DNA from: CAZSWS01 sp964610765
GTDB taxonomy: Bacteria > Bacteroidota > Bacteroidia > Bacteroidales > Tannerellaceae
DNA: 19,581 nt
Reading direction: 5' to 3'
Assembly: GCA_964610765.1 (NCBI GenBank)
Contig: CAZSWS010000056.1
Location: 1-19,581, forward strand
This document shows, piece after piece, positions 1 to 8,525 of this stretch. Position 1 is the first letter of the stretch, and each line of letters opens with the position of its first letter. The position numbers were made by a program, and so were the translations under genes. A model generated the notes under the pieces. The model was given only the letters and a program-made list of their open reading frames with translations, searched no databases and was not told the origin of the DNA.

Positions 1-28
1 GGTATGCTGATATTTGGATCAAAAGCCG

Positions 29-36
29 TATTTTTG
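29..36 (+). promoter_or_regulatory. Candidate -7 promoter box for rlmD
   Basis: TATTTTTG matches the Bacteroidetes -7 consensus TAnnTTTG exactly and lies 25 nt before the preferred TTG start at 62. A convincing -33 TTG is not visible: GCTG at 6-9 is at the right spacing (19 nt) but is a poor match, and the window edge is close. Confidence 0.5.
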
Positions 37-61
37 CACTGTAAATTTAGAAGTAAATCAA

Positions 62-1486
62 TTGGCACGAAAAAAGAAACCATTACCCCTACTGGAGGGT
101 ATAGAAATAGTAGATGTAGCAGCAGAAGGCAAAGCAATAGCCAAAGTAGATGACTTGGTAGTTTTTGTTCCTTATGTAGCTCCCGGAGACATTGTCGATA
201 TACAGTTGACTCGCAAAAAACGAAGTTTTGCTGAAGGAAAAGCTACACGCATCGTTTCTCCTTCCGAAGATAGAGCAACGCCTTTTTGCGAACACTTTGG
301 TACATGTGGAGGATGTAAATGGCAACACTTACCCTATACTGAACAGCTAAAGTATAAGCAAAAACAAGTAATAGACAACCTCACTCGGATTGGAAAGCTT
401 GACATCCAAGAAATGCTACCCATTGTCGCTTCAGACAATACAACCTACTACCGCAACAAATTGGAGTTTACCTTTTCGAACAAACGCTGGTTGACAGAAG
501 CAGATATACGTTCGGGCGAAGAGTTTTCCCAGCCAAATACCTTAGGGTTTCACGTACCCGGCATGTTCGACAAAGTATTAGAAATACACAAATGCTGGTT
601 GCAAAGCGAAATTTCTAATCGAATACGGAACTTTGTCAGAGAATACTGTCAGACACATAAAGAATATACCTTCTTTGATCTTCGAAAACAAGAAGGTCTC
701 ATGCGTACCTTAATTATACGCTCTTCATCAAGTGGAGAATTAATGGTTATCGTTGCCTTCTTTTATGAAGACCAGCCATTGCGCGAACAGCTTTTAGATG
801 AAATAGCCAAAGAGTTTCCGGAAATCACCTCGTTACTATATACTATCAATGGAAAAGGTAACGACACAATTACTGACTTAGACATAATCGTATATAAAGG
901 CAAAGACCACATGTTGGAAGAGATGGAAGGACTGAAATTCAAGGTCGGTCCTAAATCATTCTACCAAACTAATAGTCAACAAGCTTATAAACTCTATAAA
1001 ATAACTCGCGAATTTGCTTCACTAACCGGAAGTGAAACGATATACGACCTATATACCGGTACGGGAACAATAGCAAACTTTGTTGCATCGAAAGCAAAAA
1101 AGGTTGTGGGGATAGAATACGTTCCTGAAGCTATTGAAGATGCCCGCATCAACGCAGCGTTGAACAATATTGAAAACACCGTTTTTTATGCAGGTGATAT
1201 GAAAGACATTCTGAATGAATCATTTATCGAAGAGAATGGTCGTCCGGATGTAATCATTACCGACCCTCCTCGAGCCGGCATGCATGACGATGTCATTCAG
1301 GTCATCCGATTTGCTGCTCCGTTACGTATTGTCTACGTCAGCTGTAATCCGGCAACACAGGCCAGAGACTTAGAACTACTAAAAGATATGTATGAGGTGA
1401 AAAAAGCTTGCCCGGTAGATATGTTCCCACACACCCATCATGTTGAAAATATTGTGTTATTAGAAAAGAAAGAAGCCTTTGCCTAA
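62..1486 (+). CDS. rlmD: 23S rRNA (uracil-5-)-methyltransferase, RlmD/RumA family
   Basis: Predicted cytoplasmic enzyme that uses S-adenosylmethionine to make 5-methyluridine in 23S rRNA. With a TTG start at 62 it has 474 residues. An N-terminal TRAM-like beta-barrel (about 10-65) is followed by iron-sulfur cysteines C76, C82 and C85 (in CEHFGTCGGC) and a likely fourth, C178. The Rossmann methyltransferase part shows DLYTGTGT (from 329), DPPRAG (from 401), the catalytic cysteine C428 in SCNPAT, and a C-terminal FPHTHHVE. The reading frame is open back to a TTG at 14, but that start would precede a -7 promoter box at 29-36, and family members usually begin at the ARKKK segment, so 62 is preferred. 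The family also contains tRNA m5U54 enzymes (TrmFO is unrelated); the exact target uridine cannot be read from sequence. The 3' end overlaps the next gene by 8 nt. Confidence 0.9.
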   Translation: MARKKKPLPLLEGIEIVDVAAEGKAIAKVDDLVVFVPYVAPGDIVDIQLTRKKRSFAEGKATRIVSPSEDRATPFCEHFGTCGGCKWQHLPYTEQLKYKQKQVIDNLTRIGKLDIQEMLPIVASDNTTYYRNKLEFTFSNKRWLTEADIRSGEEFSQPNTLGFHVPGMFDKVLEIHKCWLQSEISNRIRNFVREYCQTHKEYTFFDLRKQEGLMRTLIIRSSSSGELMVIVAFFYEDQPLREQLLDEIAKEFPEITSLLYTINGKGNDTITDLDIIVYKGKDHMLEEMEGLKFKVGPKSFYQTNSQQAYKLYKITREFASLTGSETIYDLYTGTGTIANFVASKAKKVVGIEYVPEAIEDARINAALNNIENTVFYAGDMKDILNESFIEENGRPDVIITDPPRAGMHDDVIQVIRFAAPLRIVYVSCNPATQARDLELLKDMYEVKKACPVDMFPHTHHVENIVLLEKKEAFA

Positions 1487-2879
1487 ATACTTCAAGTATA
1501 TAATCCTATTCGTTTGCTGCATTCACCTACTTATAGTAGCCGGATGTTCAGGAAAGAAGTCGAAAGAGAATAGCCCTACTGTTGACCTTGAGCAAATCAC
1601 GCAAAAAGGAGAATTAACGGTTGTAACTCTCTATAGTTCTATCTCATACTTTCAATATCGAACTGAAGATATGGGATATGAGTATGAACTGATTAGCAAT
1701 TTTGCAGAATCAATGGGATTAAAATTGAATATCAAAGTAGCAGAAAATAATTCAAGACTCATTGAAATGCTGGAAGCAGGCGAAGCGGACATCATTGCTT
1801 ATCCAATGACCGTAAGCAATGAGCTAAAAGAAACATTTATTTTTTGCGGCAACGAACAGCAAACTACACAGGTCATTGTGCAACGTGCATCCAAAGGAGA
1901 TACGATTCTAAAAAACGTAACTGAGCTGATAGGAAAAGACGTTCACATCATACCAAACACACGCTACGAGGACCGACTGACAAACCTCAACAACGAACTA
2001 GGTGGAGGAATAAACATTGTCAGAACAGAAAAAGATACCGTAACCACAGAAGATTTGATTGAAATGGTTGCCGAAGGAAAAATAGCCTATACTGTTAGTA
2101 ATAACGATATTGCTCGTCTAAATAAGACCTATTACAGAAATATCCATATTGATTTACAAATCAGTTTTCCACAGCGAACTTTTTGGATGGTAAGAAAAGA
2201 AAGTCCTAATCTGGCAAATGCCATCAATGAATGGGCCGAAGGAAGCAGTGGTAAGACGGTCTATACGAGTGCTAGCAAGCGATATTTTGAGATAAGTAAA
2301 ACTTACTTGGAAATGAGCATGCCGGAAATTAAAAAAGGACAAATTTCTCCTTACGATTCGCTTTTCAAGAAATTTGCACCGGGGATTGGCTGGGATTGGA
2401 AATTGATTGCTTCTATTGCTTTTCAGGAATCGCATTTTAATCCATCGCTCACCTCATGGGCAGGAGCTAAAGGTATCATGGGTATTATGCCGCGTACCGG
2501 ACGCGCTTTCGGAGCAAGCATTGAAGAGCTTCCCATTCCGGAAGTGAGTGTAGATGTAGGGGTAAAATGCTTAAGAGCGTTCAACAAGGGGTTGTCTGCC
2601 ATTACCGATCCTGAAGAAAAAATCAAATTCACCCTGGCTTCTTATAATGCCGGCATTGGTCATATATACGATGCACAAAGGCTTGCTGAGAAATATGGAA
2701 AAGATCCACACGTATGGTATGGTAATGTAGAAGAGTTTGTCCGACTTAAACGAGACCCACAATATTACAATGACCCCGTATGTAAACATGGTTACTTGAG
2801 AGGGACGGAAACAATTCGCTACGTAAAAGAGATATTGGAACGTTACGAGTTCTATAAGAAAAAACTACCCGAGAAATAA
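1479..2879 (+). CDS. MltF-like membrane-bound lytic transglycosylase (lipoprotein)
   Basis: Predicted peptidoglycan-cleaving lipoprotein of 466 residues. Residues 1-22 form a type II signal peptide with lipobox VAGC, placing the lipidated Cys at 23. Residues about 42-270 resemble a family 3 periplasmic solute-binding domain (for example LEAGEADIIAYPMTVS). Residues about 290-460 are a GH23/SLT lytic transglycosylase domain, with the catalytic Glu at 317 in QESHFNP, then GAKGIMGIMP and ASYNAGIGH. This order (binding domain, then SLT) is that of MltF. The start is a TTG inside the end of rlmD. No later start keeps the signal peptide, so it is well supported, and translation is probably coupled to rlmD. 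The 3' end is only 8 nt from the oppositely oriented next gene, with no visible terminator between them. Confidence 0.9.
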   Translation: MPKYFKYIILFVCCIHLLIVAGCSGKKSKENSPTVDLEQITQKGELTVVTLYSSISYFQYRTEDMGYEYELISNFAESMGLKLNIKVAENNSRLIEMLEAGEADIIAYPMTVSNELKETFIFCGNEQQTTQVIVQRASKGDTILKNVTELIGKDVHIIPNTRYEDRLTNLNNELGGGINIVRTEKDTVTTEDLIEMVAEGKIAYTVSNNDIARLNKTYYRNIHIDLQISFPQRTFWMVRKESPNLANAINEWAEGSSGKTVYTSASKRYFEISKTYLEMSMPEIKKGQISPYDSLFKKFAPGIGWDWKLIASIAFQESHFNPSLTSWAGAKGIMGIMPRTGRAFGASIEELPIPEVSVDVGVKCLRAFNKGLSAITDPEEKIKFTLASYNAGIGHIYDAQRLAEKYGKDPHVWYGNVEEFVRLKRDPQYYNDPVCKHGYLRGTETIRYVKEILERYEFYKKKLPEK

Positions 2880-2887
2880 AAAACACC

Positions 2888-5374
2888 TCACGAATCTTTT
2901 ACGGAAAGCTGAGCGTAAAAAGCTTCAATGGTAGCTACTTCACTAGCCTCAAGTGCGTACACGTCATAAATCAGCTGATTCAAACGCTGTTCATAAATTT
3001 CGCGCTCGACACCACTGGAGTATCCTGTCAGCCGATTAATCAGCGATCCTATTTCAGATTCTACCCGAACATCAGGCACAGGCATGACAAATGAAGAAAG
3101 AAAATCAGCAGTAACCTCTCTTACACCCAATTCGTCAGGCAAAAGCTCATGAAGCAAATATGAACCTACTTTTGAATTAAGCACTGCCAATATATATTTC
3201 AGATGCTGACCGATTATAAAGGTACAGTCTTGAAGTAAGGCACACCCAGAGTAATCTAAGCAAAATGAAGGGTGAACAGCCTGTTTTGCACAAGCTATTT
3301 TTTGTTCTGCATAGTAATCATCCCATGGATGCTCACCATGATAGGATAAAGCATACCACTCATAAGAATTTCCAACTTGACTTGAGCGGGCACGTAAAAC
3401 CGATGCATGCTTTAATAAATGCCTGTAGACTGCCGGGTATTGTTGGTTAAAGCGCGACTCCGCTTTTTCAGAAGCTGTTACTATAGTCACATCATAATGC
3501 AACGGAAAATGCCAGGGTAGATACAAGAGGTAACTGCCTGACAGTTTATATGAATAGGGCGAAATGTCACGCCCATACACTATAGGCTTCATGATATCCC
3601 CATATTTATACCCTTCCGATATAAACAAATCACGCTCTTCTTCACTAACGATAAAAGCCTCATCTGCACCGGTGGTGATTCCATCAAAGAACTTCAGGTC
3701 CCACTCTCCAAGAGGTTTACCCGCAAGCTTTAGCTTCTTGCTTAGTCCATCTTTATCTTTCACCGTAACATCTTCAACTACCTGACTTATGGGTGAGTAA
3801 GGGAAAGCATTTATTTCAACATAACGCGTCAGTCCTTTTATGGTCTTCTCACAATTGCTTCCGATATCACAGGCTAGTATGTCTGTCAACTCAGGTGTTT
3901 TTTTAATCAACCAGATTGAATGAACTGCTTGCTGTTTTTTCCCGAAAAAGCGAATGGGAAAACGGATGATACGTTGAGGAGACATAGGGGTCTTAAATAC
4001 TTTAGACAACTTCGAAACAACGACTTGTTCCATCCATTTATTGGTAGAAAGATAAGAGAGGTAATATTCCGGCTTTAATAATCGAGAAGCTAATTCATAA
4101 TACAAAGAAGACAAATAGCCTTTTTTAGATAATGTAGCATATTTCATATCTTCATAATATGAATAGCGGTCTTCCATATTTGTCATTGATGTATCAGGAA
4201 GATAGCCTAACATCACATCAAATCCCCAAAAAACACCCTCTTCATCCCAAAGCTCCGGAAAATCAATACGCCATTCAACTGCACTTAGACCGGTTCTGGC
4301 TGCTAACAGTTCATCTTGCTTCTTTTTACACAATTCAAGCTGAGCTTCAACTTCTGAGATACGCTTCTCTAATACTGTTTTCTCTTCAGGTGAAGGCTCA
4401 AAAAGCGTAGGAGCATTCAAACTCACAATTTCTCTTTGGAGCTTGGCTATTTCTTCGGTATTTTTCTCACACCCTGATAGCTCTTTATATAATGAATGAC
4501 GAAGTTCTTCTAAAAACAGTCCCAACTGTCTTTTTTCATCCGGGCTATCTGTCGATTTAAACTGTTCTGCAGCTTCTTTATAGTGTGTAATACTAGCACC
4601 CAGCTTCCTAAAAGTACTTCTTAAATCATTCGAGTCAATAGGAATATGATAGTAAAGTGAATCACCATAAATCACATTACAATCGACAGGTGAAGACCAC
4701 TCCCCTCCTTTTTTACACAACACATCAATGTGCTTTAGCTGCTCCAACAAAAGGCGCATCCGACAAAGAGCAACGTGTTCCGGGCGAATATCAGCACCAA
4801 AAAGGCTGTTTTTAATAAACTTTTGTTTTTCTAACAGAATAAGACGCTCGTTAGCAGGATTGTCTGAGTGGAAAGGATTGACTATTTGTTCCGCATCATC
4901 TACCCATATACCTAACTCCGCTTTAATTTCAATCAACTGGTTTAAGGCTGCTTGCAAAAACTGTCCGGTAGAACAATAAGGGTCACACATGCGAATTGTG
5001 CTGTATATTTCAGACGATTCCGGAGGATTCTCTCCTACAAGTGGTTTTAACTCTTCTAGTGTCTTACAATTCCAACCTTTTGTTTCTCGGAATATTCTTA
5101 GAATAGACAAGACGATGGCATCTCGGCATAAATAATCAGCAACATAGTCAGGTATAATTACTTCAGATTCTACGGCTATAAGGCGTTGTTCCCATGCCTC
5201 ATGAATCTCTTGATAGGTATAAGGGGAGTCCGGTAGAATATCACTAAAAACATGAAACAATGGGAGATAAGTATCCTTCACCACCATCGGCTCTTCTTCT
5301 CTTTCCACTATTTCTGATGAATTGCTTTTTTGAAACAAAGCAGACATCGCATCTTTTAGCGACTTTAAAAACAT
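2888..5374 (-). CDS. Eco57I/TaqI-type adenine-N6 DNA methyltransferase-like protein with degenerate catalytic motif
   Basis: 828 residues with the order of a class I N6-adenine DNA methyltransferase. Motif I is DPYCSTGQFL (131-140), the acidic SAM-binding loop region is LFGADIRPEH (191-200), and VIYGDSL is at 234-240. A Glu/Lys-rich probable coiled coil occupies about 260-360. VEWRIDFPELW (366-376) leads to GFDVMLG (384-390), where the family normally has GNPPY; here it reads GYLPD (390-394). The following helix region and YLSTNKWMEQ (441-450) fit the Eco57I pattern. The C-terminal half resembles a TaqI-type target-recognition domain (MKPIVYGRDISPY, ILAVLNSKVGSYLL). No PD-(D/E)xK nuclease domain or separate restriction gene is visible nearby. 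The reading frame is intact and the gene sits between core genes, so it may be a retained non-catalytic DNA-binding protein. BREX PglX-like origin is an alternative, but no BREX partner is present. Confidence 0.7.
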   Translation of the reverse strand: MFLKSLKDAMSALFQKSNSSEIVEREEEPMVVKDTYLPLFHVFSDILPDSPYTYQEIHEAWEQRLIAVESEVIIPDYVADYLCRDAIVLSILRIFRETKGWNCKTLEELKPLVGENPPESSEIYSTIRMCDPYCSTGQFLQAALNQLIEIKAELGIWVDDAEQIVNPFHSDNPANERLILLEKQKFIKNSLFGADIRPEHVALCRMRLLLEQLKHIDVLCKKGGEWSSPVDCNVIYGDSLYYHIPIDSNDLRSTFRKLGASITHYKEAAEQFKSTDSPDEKRQLGLFLEELRHSLYKELSGCEKNTEEIAKLQREIVSLNAPTLFEPSPEEKTVLEKRISEVEAQLELCKKKQDELLAARTGLSAVEWRIDFPELWDEEGVFWGFDVMLGYLPDTSMTNMEDRYSYYEDMKYATLSKKGYLSSLYYELASRLLKPEYYLSYLSTNKWMEQVVVSKLSKVFKTPMSPQRIIRFPIRFFGKKQQAVHSIWLIKKTPELTDILACDIGSNCEKTIKGLTRYVEINAFPYSPISQVVEDVTVKDKDGLSKKLKLAGKPLGEWDLKFFDGITTGADEAFIVSEEERDLFISEGYKYGDIMKPIVYGRDISPYSYKLSGSYLLYLPWHFPLHYDVTIVTASEKAESRFNQQYPAVYRHLLKHASVLRARSSQVGNSYEWYALSYHGEHPWDDYYAEQKIACAKQAVHPSFCLDYSGCALLQDCTFIIGQHLKYILAVLNSKVGSYLLHELLPDELGVREVTADFLSSFVMPVPDVRVESEIGSLINRLTGYSSGVEREIYEQRLNQLIYDVYALEASEVATIEAFYAQLSVKDS

Positions 5375-5407
5375 AAATTATTCTTTTCTGAACGAACTAT
5401 ATTTCTA

Positions 5408-5415
5408 CAAATTTA
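5408..5415 (-). promoter_or_regulatory. Candidate -7 promoter box for the methyltransferase-like gene
   Basis: On the minus strand this reads TAAATTTG, an exact TAnnTTTG match, about 33 nt before the ATG at 5374. The -33 position (about 5434-5440) has only a T-rich, imperfect match. The 142-nt gap to rlmH shows no clear terminator. Confidence 0.45.
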
Positions 5416-5516
5416 ATAAAATCAGCGGGTTATAAAAGCATTATAAGTGAAAATGATTACCGATATACGACCGAAATTCTTATTTCCGACTGCTCCTAAT
5501 AAAAACATGGCTGATT

Positions 5517-5990
5517 TTAGGTGTGATGATAAGGCTCGTTATTTAATATAGTCATGGCCCGATATAGTTGTTCAACAAAAAACAATCGAACCATTTGATG
5601 CGAAAAAGTCATTCGACTGAGTGATATTTTCCCTTTGGCAGCTCGATAGACTGCTTCAGAAAACCCATAAGGTCCACCAATTATAAAGACTAGACGCTTG
5701 GGGACTATATGCATAGACTTCTCTATAAATGCAGCAAAATCAACCGATGAATATTCTTTCCCTTTCTCATCCAGCAACACCACATAATCACCGGGTTGTA
5801 AGGCTTTCAAGAGCAAAGCACCTTCTTTTTCTTTTTGCTGCTTTTCTGTAAGACTTTTCGTCTTTTTCACATCCGGCATCACTTCCAACTCAAAGGGCAA
5901 ATAATGGATTATTCTACTTACATACAGAGATATAGCTTCTTTTAAATATGGAGCATCTGTTTTGCCAACAACCAGCAATTGTATCTTCAT
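5517..5990 (-). CDS. rlmH: 23S rRNA pseudouridine-1915 N3-methyltransferase RlmH
   Basis: Complete 157-residue SPOUT-family methyltransferase, the usual RlmH length. In other bacteria RlmH methylates pseudouridine 1915 in helix 69 of 23S rRNA on assembled 70S ribosomes. Family signatures are MKIQLLVVGK at the N-terminus, FIIGGPYGFS (102-111), which forms the SAM-binding knot, LSRMTFSHQM (124-133), and the conserved C-terminal LYRAMTILNNEPYHH. The start is the only ATG giving the canonical N-terminus. It is divergent from the DUF4783-nadC unit, and its promoter must lie in the 88-nt gap. TATATTTA on the minus strand at 6018-6025 is one mismatch from consensus. Confidence 0.95.
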   Translation of the reverse strand: MKIQLLVVGKTDAPYLKEAISLYVSRIIHYLPFELEVMPDVKKTKSLTEKQQKEKEGALLLKALQPGDYVVLLDEKGKEYSSVDFAAFIEKSMHIVPKRLVFIIGGPYGFSEAVYRAAKGKISLSRMTFSHQMVRLFFVEQLYRAMTILNNEPYHHT

Positions 5991-6036
5991 TTTCAGTTTC
6001 TTACGTAAAATTGACGGTAAATATAAAAGAAATAAT

Positions 6037-6044
6037 TATTTTTG
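6037..6044 (+). promoter_or_regulatory. -7 promoter box for the DUF4783-nadC unit
   Basis: TATTTTTG is an exact TAnnTTTG match 34 nt before the ATG at 6079. ATTG at 6010-6013 is a possible -33 element, though its 23-nt spacer is longer than usual. The AGGAAAGGAA stretch (6061-6070) just before the start is a purine-rich translation signal. Confidence 0.6.
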
Positions 6045-6078
6045 CATAAGTATTAATCAAAGGAAAGGAAATTTGACA

Positions 6079-6453
6079 ATGAAAAAGTATGTGCTTGCAT
6101 TGATTTTTACCTTTGTTTTCTCACTGGCTTATGCCGCTGATATTACGACAATTACCAATTCATTCAAAACAGGTAATGCAGCCGGCCTAGCAGCAATTGT
6201 TAACAAAGAGGAAGTAGACATTGCTGTTCCGGGAACAACTAAAAAAACGACCGGAGCAGAAACAATCAATATTTTAACGGCTTTTTTCAAAGCGAATAAA
6301 GTAAGTAATTTTAAGGTAGCTCATCAAGCAGATAAAGCTGATTCCGGCTTTATGGTTGCTAAAATGACCGCAGCAGACAAAGAATACAGGGTTAACATCA
6401 CCTACAAAATAGATAAGGAGAAGCCCATTATTCTGTCTATACGAATTGAATAA
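6079..6453 (+). CDS. Small exported DUF4783-like protein (NTF2-like fold predicted)
   Basis: 124-residue protein with a clear Sec signal peptide (MKKYVLALIFTFVFSLAYA, cleavage before ADIT), so probably periplasmic. The mature part (about 105 residues) alternates short helices and strands. It includes SFKTGNAAGLAAIVN, a glycine/threonine loop, and strands such as FMVAKMTA and YRVNITYKI. This matches the pattern of DUF4783 proteins of Bacteroidetes, which I recall being found beside nadC; the family call is from recognition, not a search. The frame is open upstream, but the ATG at 6079 is chosen because it starts a perfect signal peptide and lies just after a -7 box and a purine-rich stretch. 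It ends 2 nt before nadC, so the two are almost certainly cotranscribed. Function is unknown; no enzymatic residues stand out. Confidence 0.8.
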   Translation: MKKYVLALIFTFVFSLAYAADITTITNSFKTGNAAGLAAIVNKEEVDIAVPGTTKKTTGAETINILTAFFKANKVSNFKVAHQADKADSGFMVAKMTAADKEYRVNITYKIDKEKPIILSIRIE

Positions 6454-6455
6454 AA

Positions 6456-7301
6456 ATGGATACAGAGCAATTAATTGATGAGTTAATCAAACTTGCTTTT
6501 GCCGAAGATATAGGTGACGGTGACCACACTACCCTCTCATCTATACCTGCTGATGAAATGGGCAAAAGTCGTCTGATTATTAAAGAAGATGGCATCCTAG
6601 CCGGCGTTGAAGTAGCAAAAACCATATTTCATGCATTTGACCCACAGTTGAAAATCAGTGTAAATATACAAGATGGATCTGCTGTAAAAAAGGGTGATAT
6701 CGCATTTATTGTTGAAGGGAAAGTTCAATCTCTCCTTCAAACAGAACGACTAGTGCTTAACGTAATGCAACGCATGAGCGGTATTGCAACAACAACTCGC
6801 AAATATGTTAAAGAGTTGGAAGGTACTAACACACGTGTTTTAGACACCAGAAAGACAACCCCCGGCATGCGGATGCTGGAAAAAGAAGCTGTTAAAATTG
6901 GTGGCGGTGTGAATCATCGTATTGGTCTGTTTGATATGATTCTCCTAAAAGACAATCATGTAGATTTTGCCGGCGGTATAAAGAAAGCCATCAACCGTGC
7001 TCAAGACTACTTAAAAGAAAAGAACAAAACACTTCAAATAGAAATTGAAGTTCGTAATTTTGACGAACTAGAAGAGGCTCTTCAAACAGGTGGTGTTGAC
7101 CGCATCATGCTAGACAACTTTTCGGTAGAAGATACTCGAAAAGCCGTCAAACATGTAAATGGTCGGGTTGAACTCGAATCATCCGGTGGTATTACTTTTG
7201 ACACTTTGCGCAGCTATGCTGAGACAGGGGTAGACTACATTTCGGTTGGAGCACTAACCCACTCTATCAAAAGTTTAGATATGAGCTTGAAGGCATTCTA
7301 A
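6456..7301 (+). CDS. nadC: Nicotinate-nucleotide pyrophosphorylase (quinolinate phosphoribosyltransferase)
   Basis: 281 residues, full length for NadC. The enzyme converts quinolinate plus PRPP to nicotinate mononucleotide, CO2 and pyrophosphate in de novo NAD synthesis in the cytoplasm. Diagnostic segments are FAEDIGDGDHT near the N-terminus, MQRMSGIATTT, the DTRKTTPGMR active-site segment (130-139), EKEAVKIGGGVNHR and MILLKDNHV (about 143-171), EVRNFDEL, IMLDNF, LESSGGI, and VDYISVGALTHS near the end. The ATG lies 2 nt after the upstream stop codon. nadA and nadB are not in this window. It converges with the GH99-like gene with 3 nt between stop codons, leaving no room for a separate terminator. 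Confidence 0.96.
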   Translation: MDTEQLIDELIKLAFAEDIGDGDHTTLSSIPADEMGKSRLIIKEDGILAGVEVAKTIFHAFDPQLKISVNIQDGSAVKKGDIAFIVEGKVQSLLQTERLVLNVMQRMSGIATTTRKYVKELEGTNTRVLDTRKTTPGMRMLEKEAVKIGGGVNHRIGLFDMILLKDNHVDFAGGIKKAINRAQDYLKEKNKTLQIEIEVRNFDELEEALQTGGVDRIMLDNFSVEDTRKAVKHVNGRVELESSGGITFDTLRSYAETGVDYISVGALTHSIKSLDMSLKAF

Positions 7302-7304
7302 GCT

Positions 7305-8468
7305 TTATTCTTTAAACACTTTCTTGATAGCTTCTAAATATCCGTAACCATACACATTGCATGGTTGCAGATAGCTGGTTTCTGTCCATTCATTCCAGCT
7401 ATTAATCGTAATTAAGGGTACTTGATTAGGGTGTTTATCAACATATTCCTTTGCCATTACTAAGGCTTTCTCAAAGTTTTCCGGAGTGTTATTTTTCACA
7501 ATAGCACTCTTCTCAATACGAGGACTGTTATCCCAACCCACGCTAATATGCGGATAGTAAGTTAAGTCATAGGTTTCATCTATACGATCCCATTCTTGCT
7601 TTACACTTTCTAGAATTTTCAAATAGTCTTCATTCACATTTGTGAAATGGGCAAACTGATAATGCGTTGAACTGGTAAAACCGAGCTTTTTCACAAAGTC
7701 GTTTTGAGGATTATCTGTTTTACCACCATCAAAGCCACTGTAATTCACATTCGGACTCCACATAGTCAGCTGAAGATCTAAGCCGGGAAATCCTGCCTTC
7801 TTCGTTTCTTTTTCAAACCATTTAAGAGCTTTTACCGTCTCTTCTACTCCGCCAAGACCTTCAATCAGCTGAGGTATGTCATAAATCATAAAAACAGGTT
7901 TGCCATCAATGGTGTAATATTGAGGATGCTTAAAATACTTTTCGATGTTTCGTTTACATATTTTCTCGAACTCTTCTCTATCAACCTTTCCTGTCCATAT
8001 TACATTATGCTCATTGAGGTGTGAGATGCGGGTATCCCATGTGTTGACAACTTCATGATTTGCCCACATCAAATAAAACTTCATTTTATCTACATTATCA
8101 GCTTTCAGGAATCCATTGTCTAATGTGGTTTCCATGAATGGACGTCCATCATACCAATACCAATCAAATATAAAAACATTCACTCCATGCTTCGTAGCCA
8201 CATCAATCTCCATACCCATCACGGCAGGGTCGGCTTCGTTAATAAATCCCCAAAGAGGCTTTCTATCCCAGTAATGACCGGGATAACGTTTTTGAACAGA
8301 TGCCACTGTCTCCCACTCTCCATATCCTTCCGGCCAGAAAGGTCGTAAGCGTGGATCGTCGGAAGCATAAGCCGGATATACAAAAGCAGCTATATCGTAT
8401 GTTTTCTTTTGAGCATTTACCGATAAAGCAAACAGGATAAGAAGTGAGAATAATAAAACCTTTTTCAT
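7305..8468 (-). CDS. Secreted GH99/WbsX-like glycoside-active protein
   Basis: 387 residues. Residues 1-19 are a Sec signal peptide (MKKVLLFSLLILFALSVNA, cleavage before QKK). The mature protein follows the WbsX/GH99-like pattern: an opening strand with YDIAAFVYPAY, a GVNVFIFDWYWYDGR segment, KPVFMIYDIP, and the C-terminal SWNEWTETSYLQP (from 357), which resembles the (I)SWNEWxEGxxLEP signature. GH99 enzymes cleave internal alpha-mannosidic linkages. WbsX proteins are annotated as glycosyltransferases in O-antigen clusters, but the signal peptide here argues for a periplasmic or surface hydrolase. Substrate is not deducible. It is the second gene of a probable two-gene operon, 57 nt after the upstream gene, with no SusC/SusD pair or regulator nearby. 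Confidence 0.8.
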   Translation of the reverse strand: MKKVLLFSLLILFALSVNAQKKTYDIAAFVYPAYASDDPRLRPFWPEGYGEWETVASVQKRYPGHYWDRKPLWGFINEADPAVMGMEIDVATKHGVNVFIFDWYWYDGRPFMETTLDNGFLKADNVDKMKFYLMWANHEVVNTWDTRISHLNEHNVIWTGKVDREEFEKICKRNIEKYFKHPQYYTIDGKPVFMIYDIPQLIEGLGGVEETVKALKWFEKETKKAGFPGLDLQLTMWSPNVNYSGFDGGKTDNPQNDFVKKLGFTSSTHYQFAHFTNVNEDYLKILESVKQEWDRIDETYDLTYYPHISVGWDNSPRIEKSAIVKNNTPENFEKALVMAKEYVDKHPNQVPLITINSWNEWTETSYLQPCNVYGYGYLEAIKKVFKE

Positions 8469-8525
8469 GATAGTGATAGATTTAAGTTTGTTTGATGAAT
8501 AGAAATTCGATTCTTTTAGAAAACT

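Noticed and set aside
14..61. Upstream TTG start giving 16 extra residues to RlmD
   Set aside because: The extension covers a consensus -7 box at 29-36, and its residues do not resemble the N-terminus of the family.
2154..2789. Minus-strand reading frames inside the MltF-like gene
   Set aside because: They are antisense to a well-supported coding region and show no family features.
5025..5036. NPPE in the methyltransferase-like protein (residues 116-119) as a possible NPPY catalytic motif
   Set aside because: It lies before motif I, ends in Glu instead of an aromatic residue, and has no GFDxxxG strand before it, whereas GFDVMLG at 384-390 marks the expected site.
2888..5374. A BREX or DISARM defence island
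   Set aside because: Only one methyltransferase-like gene is present; neighbours are RlmH and a lytic transglycosylase, with no ATPase, nuclease or PglZ-type gene.
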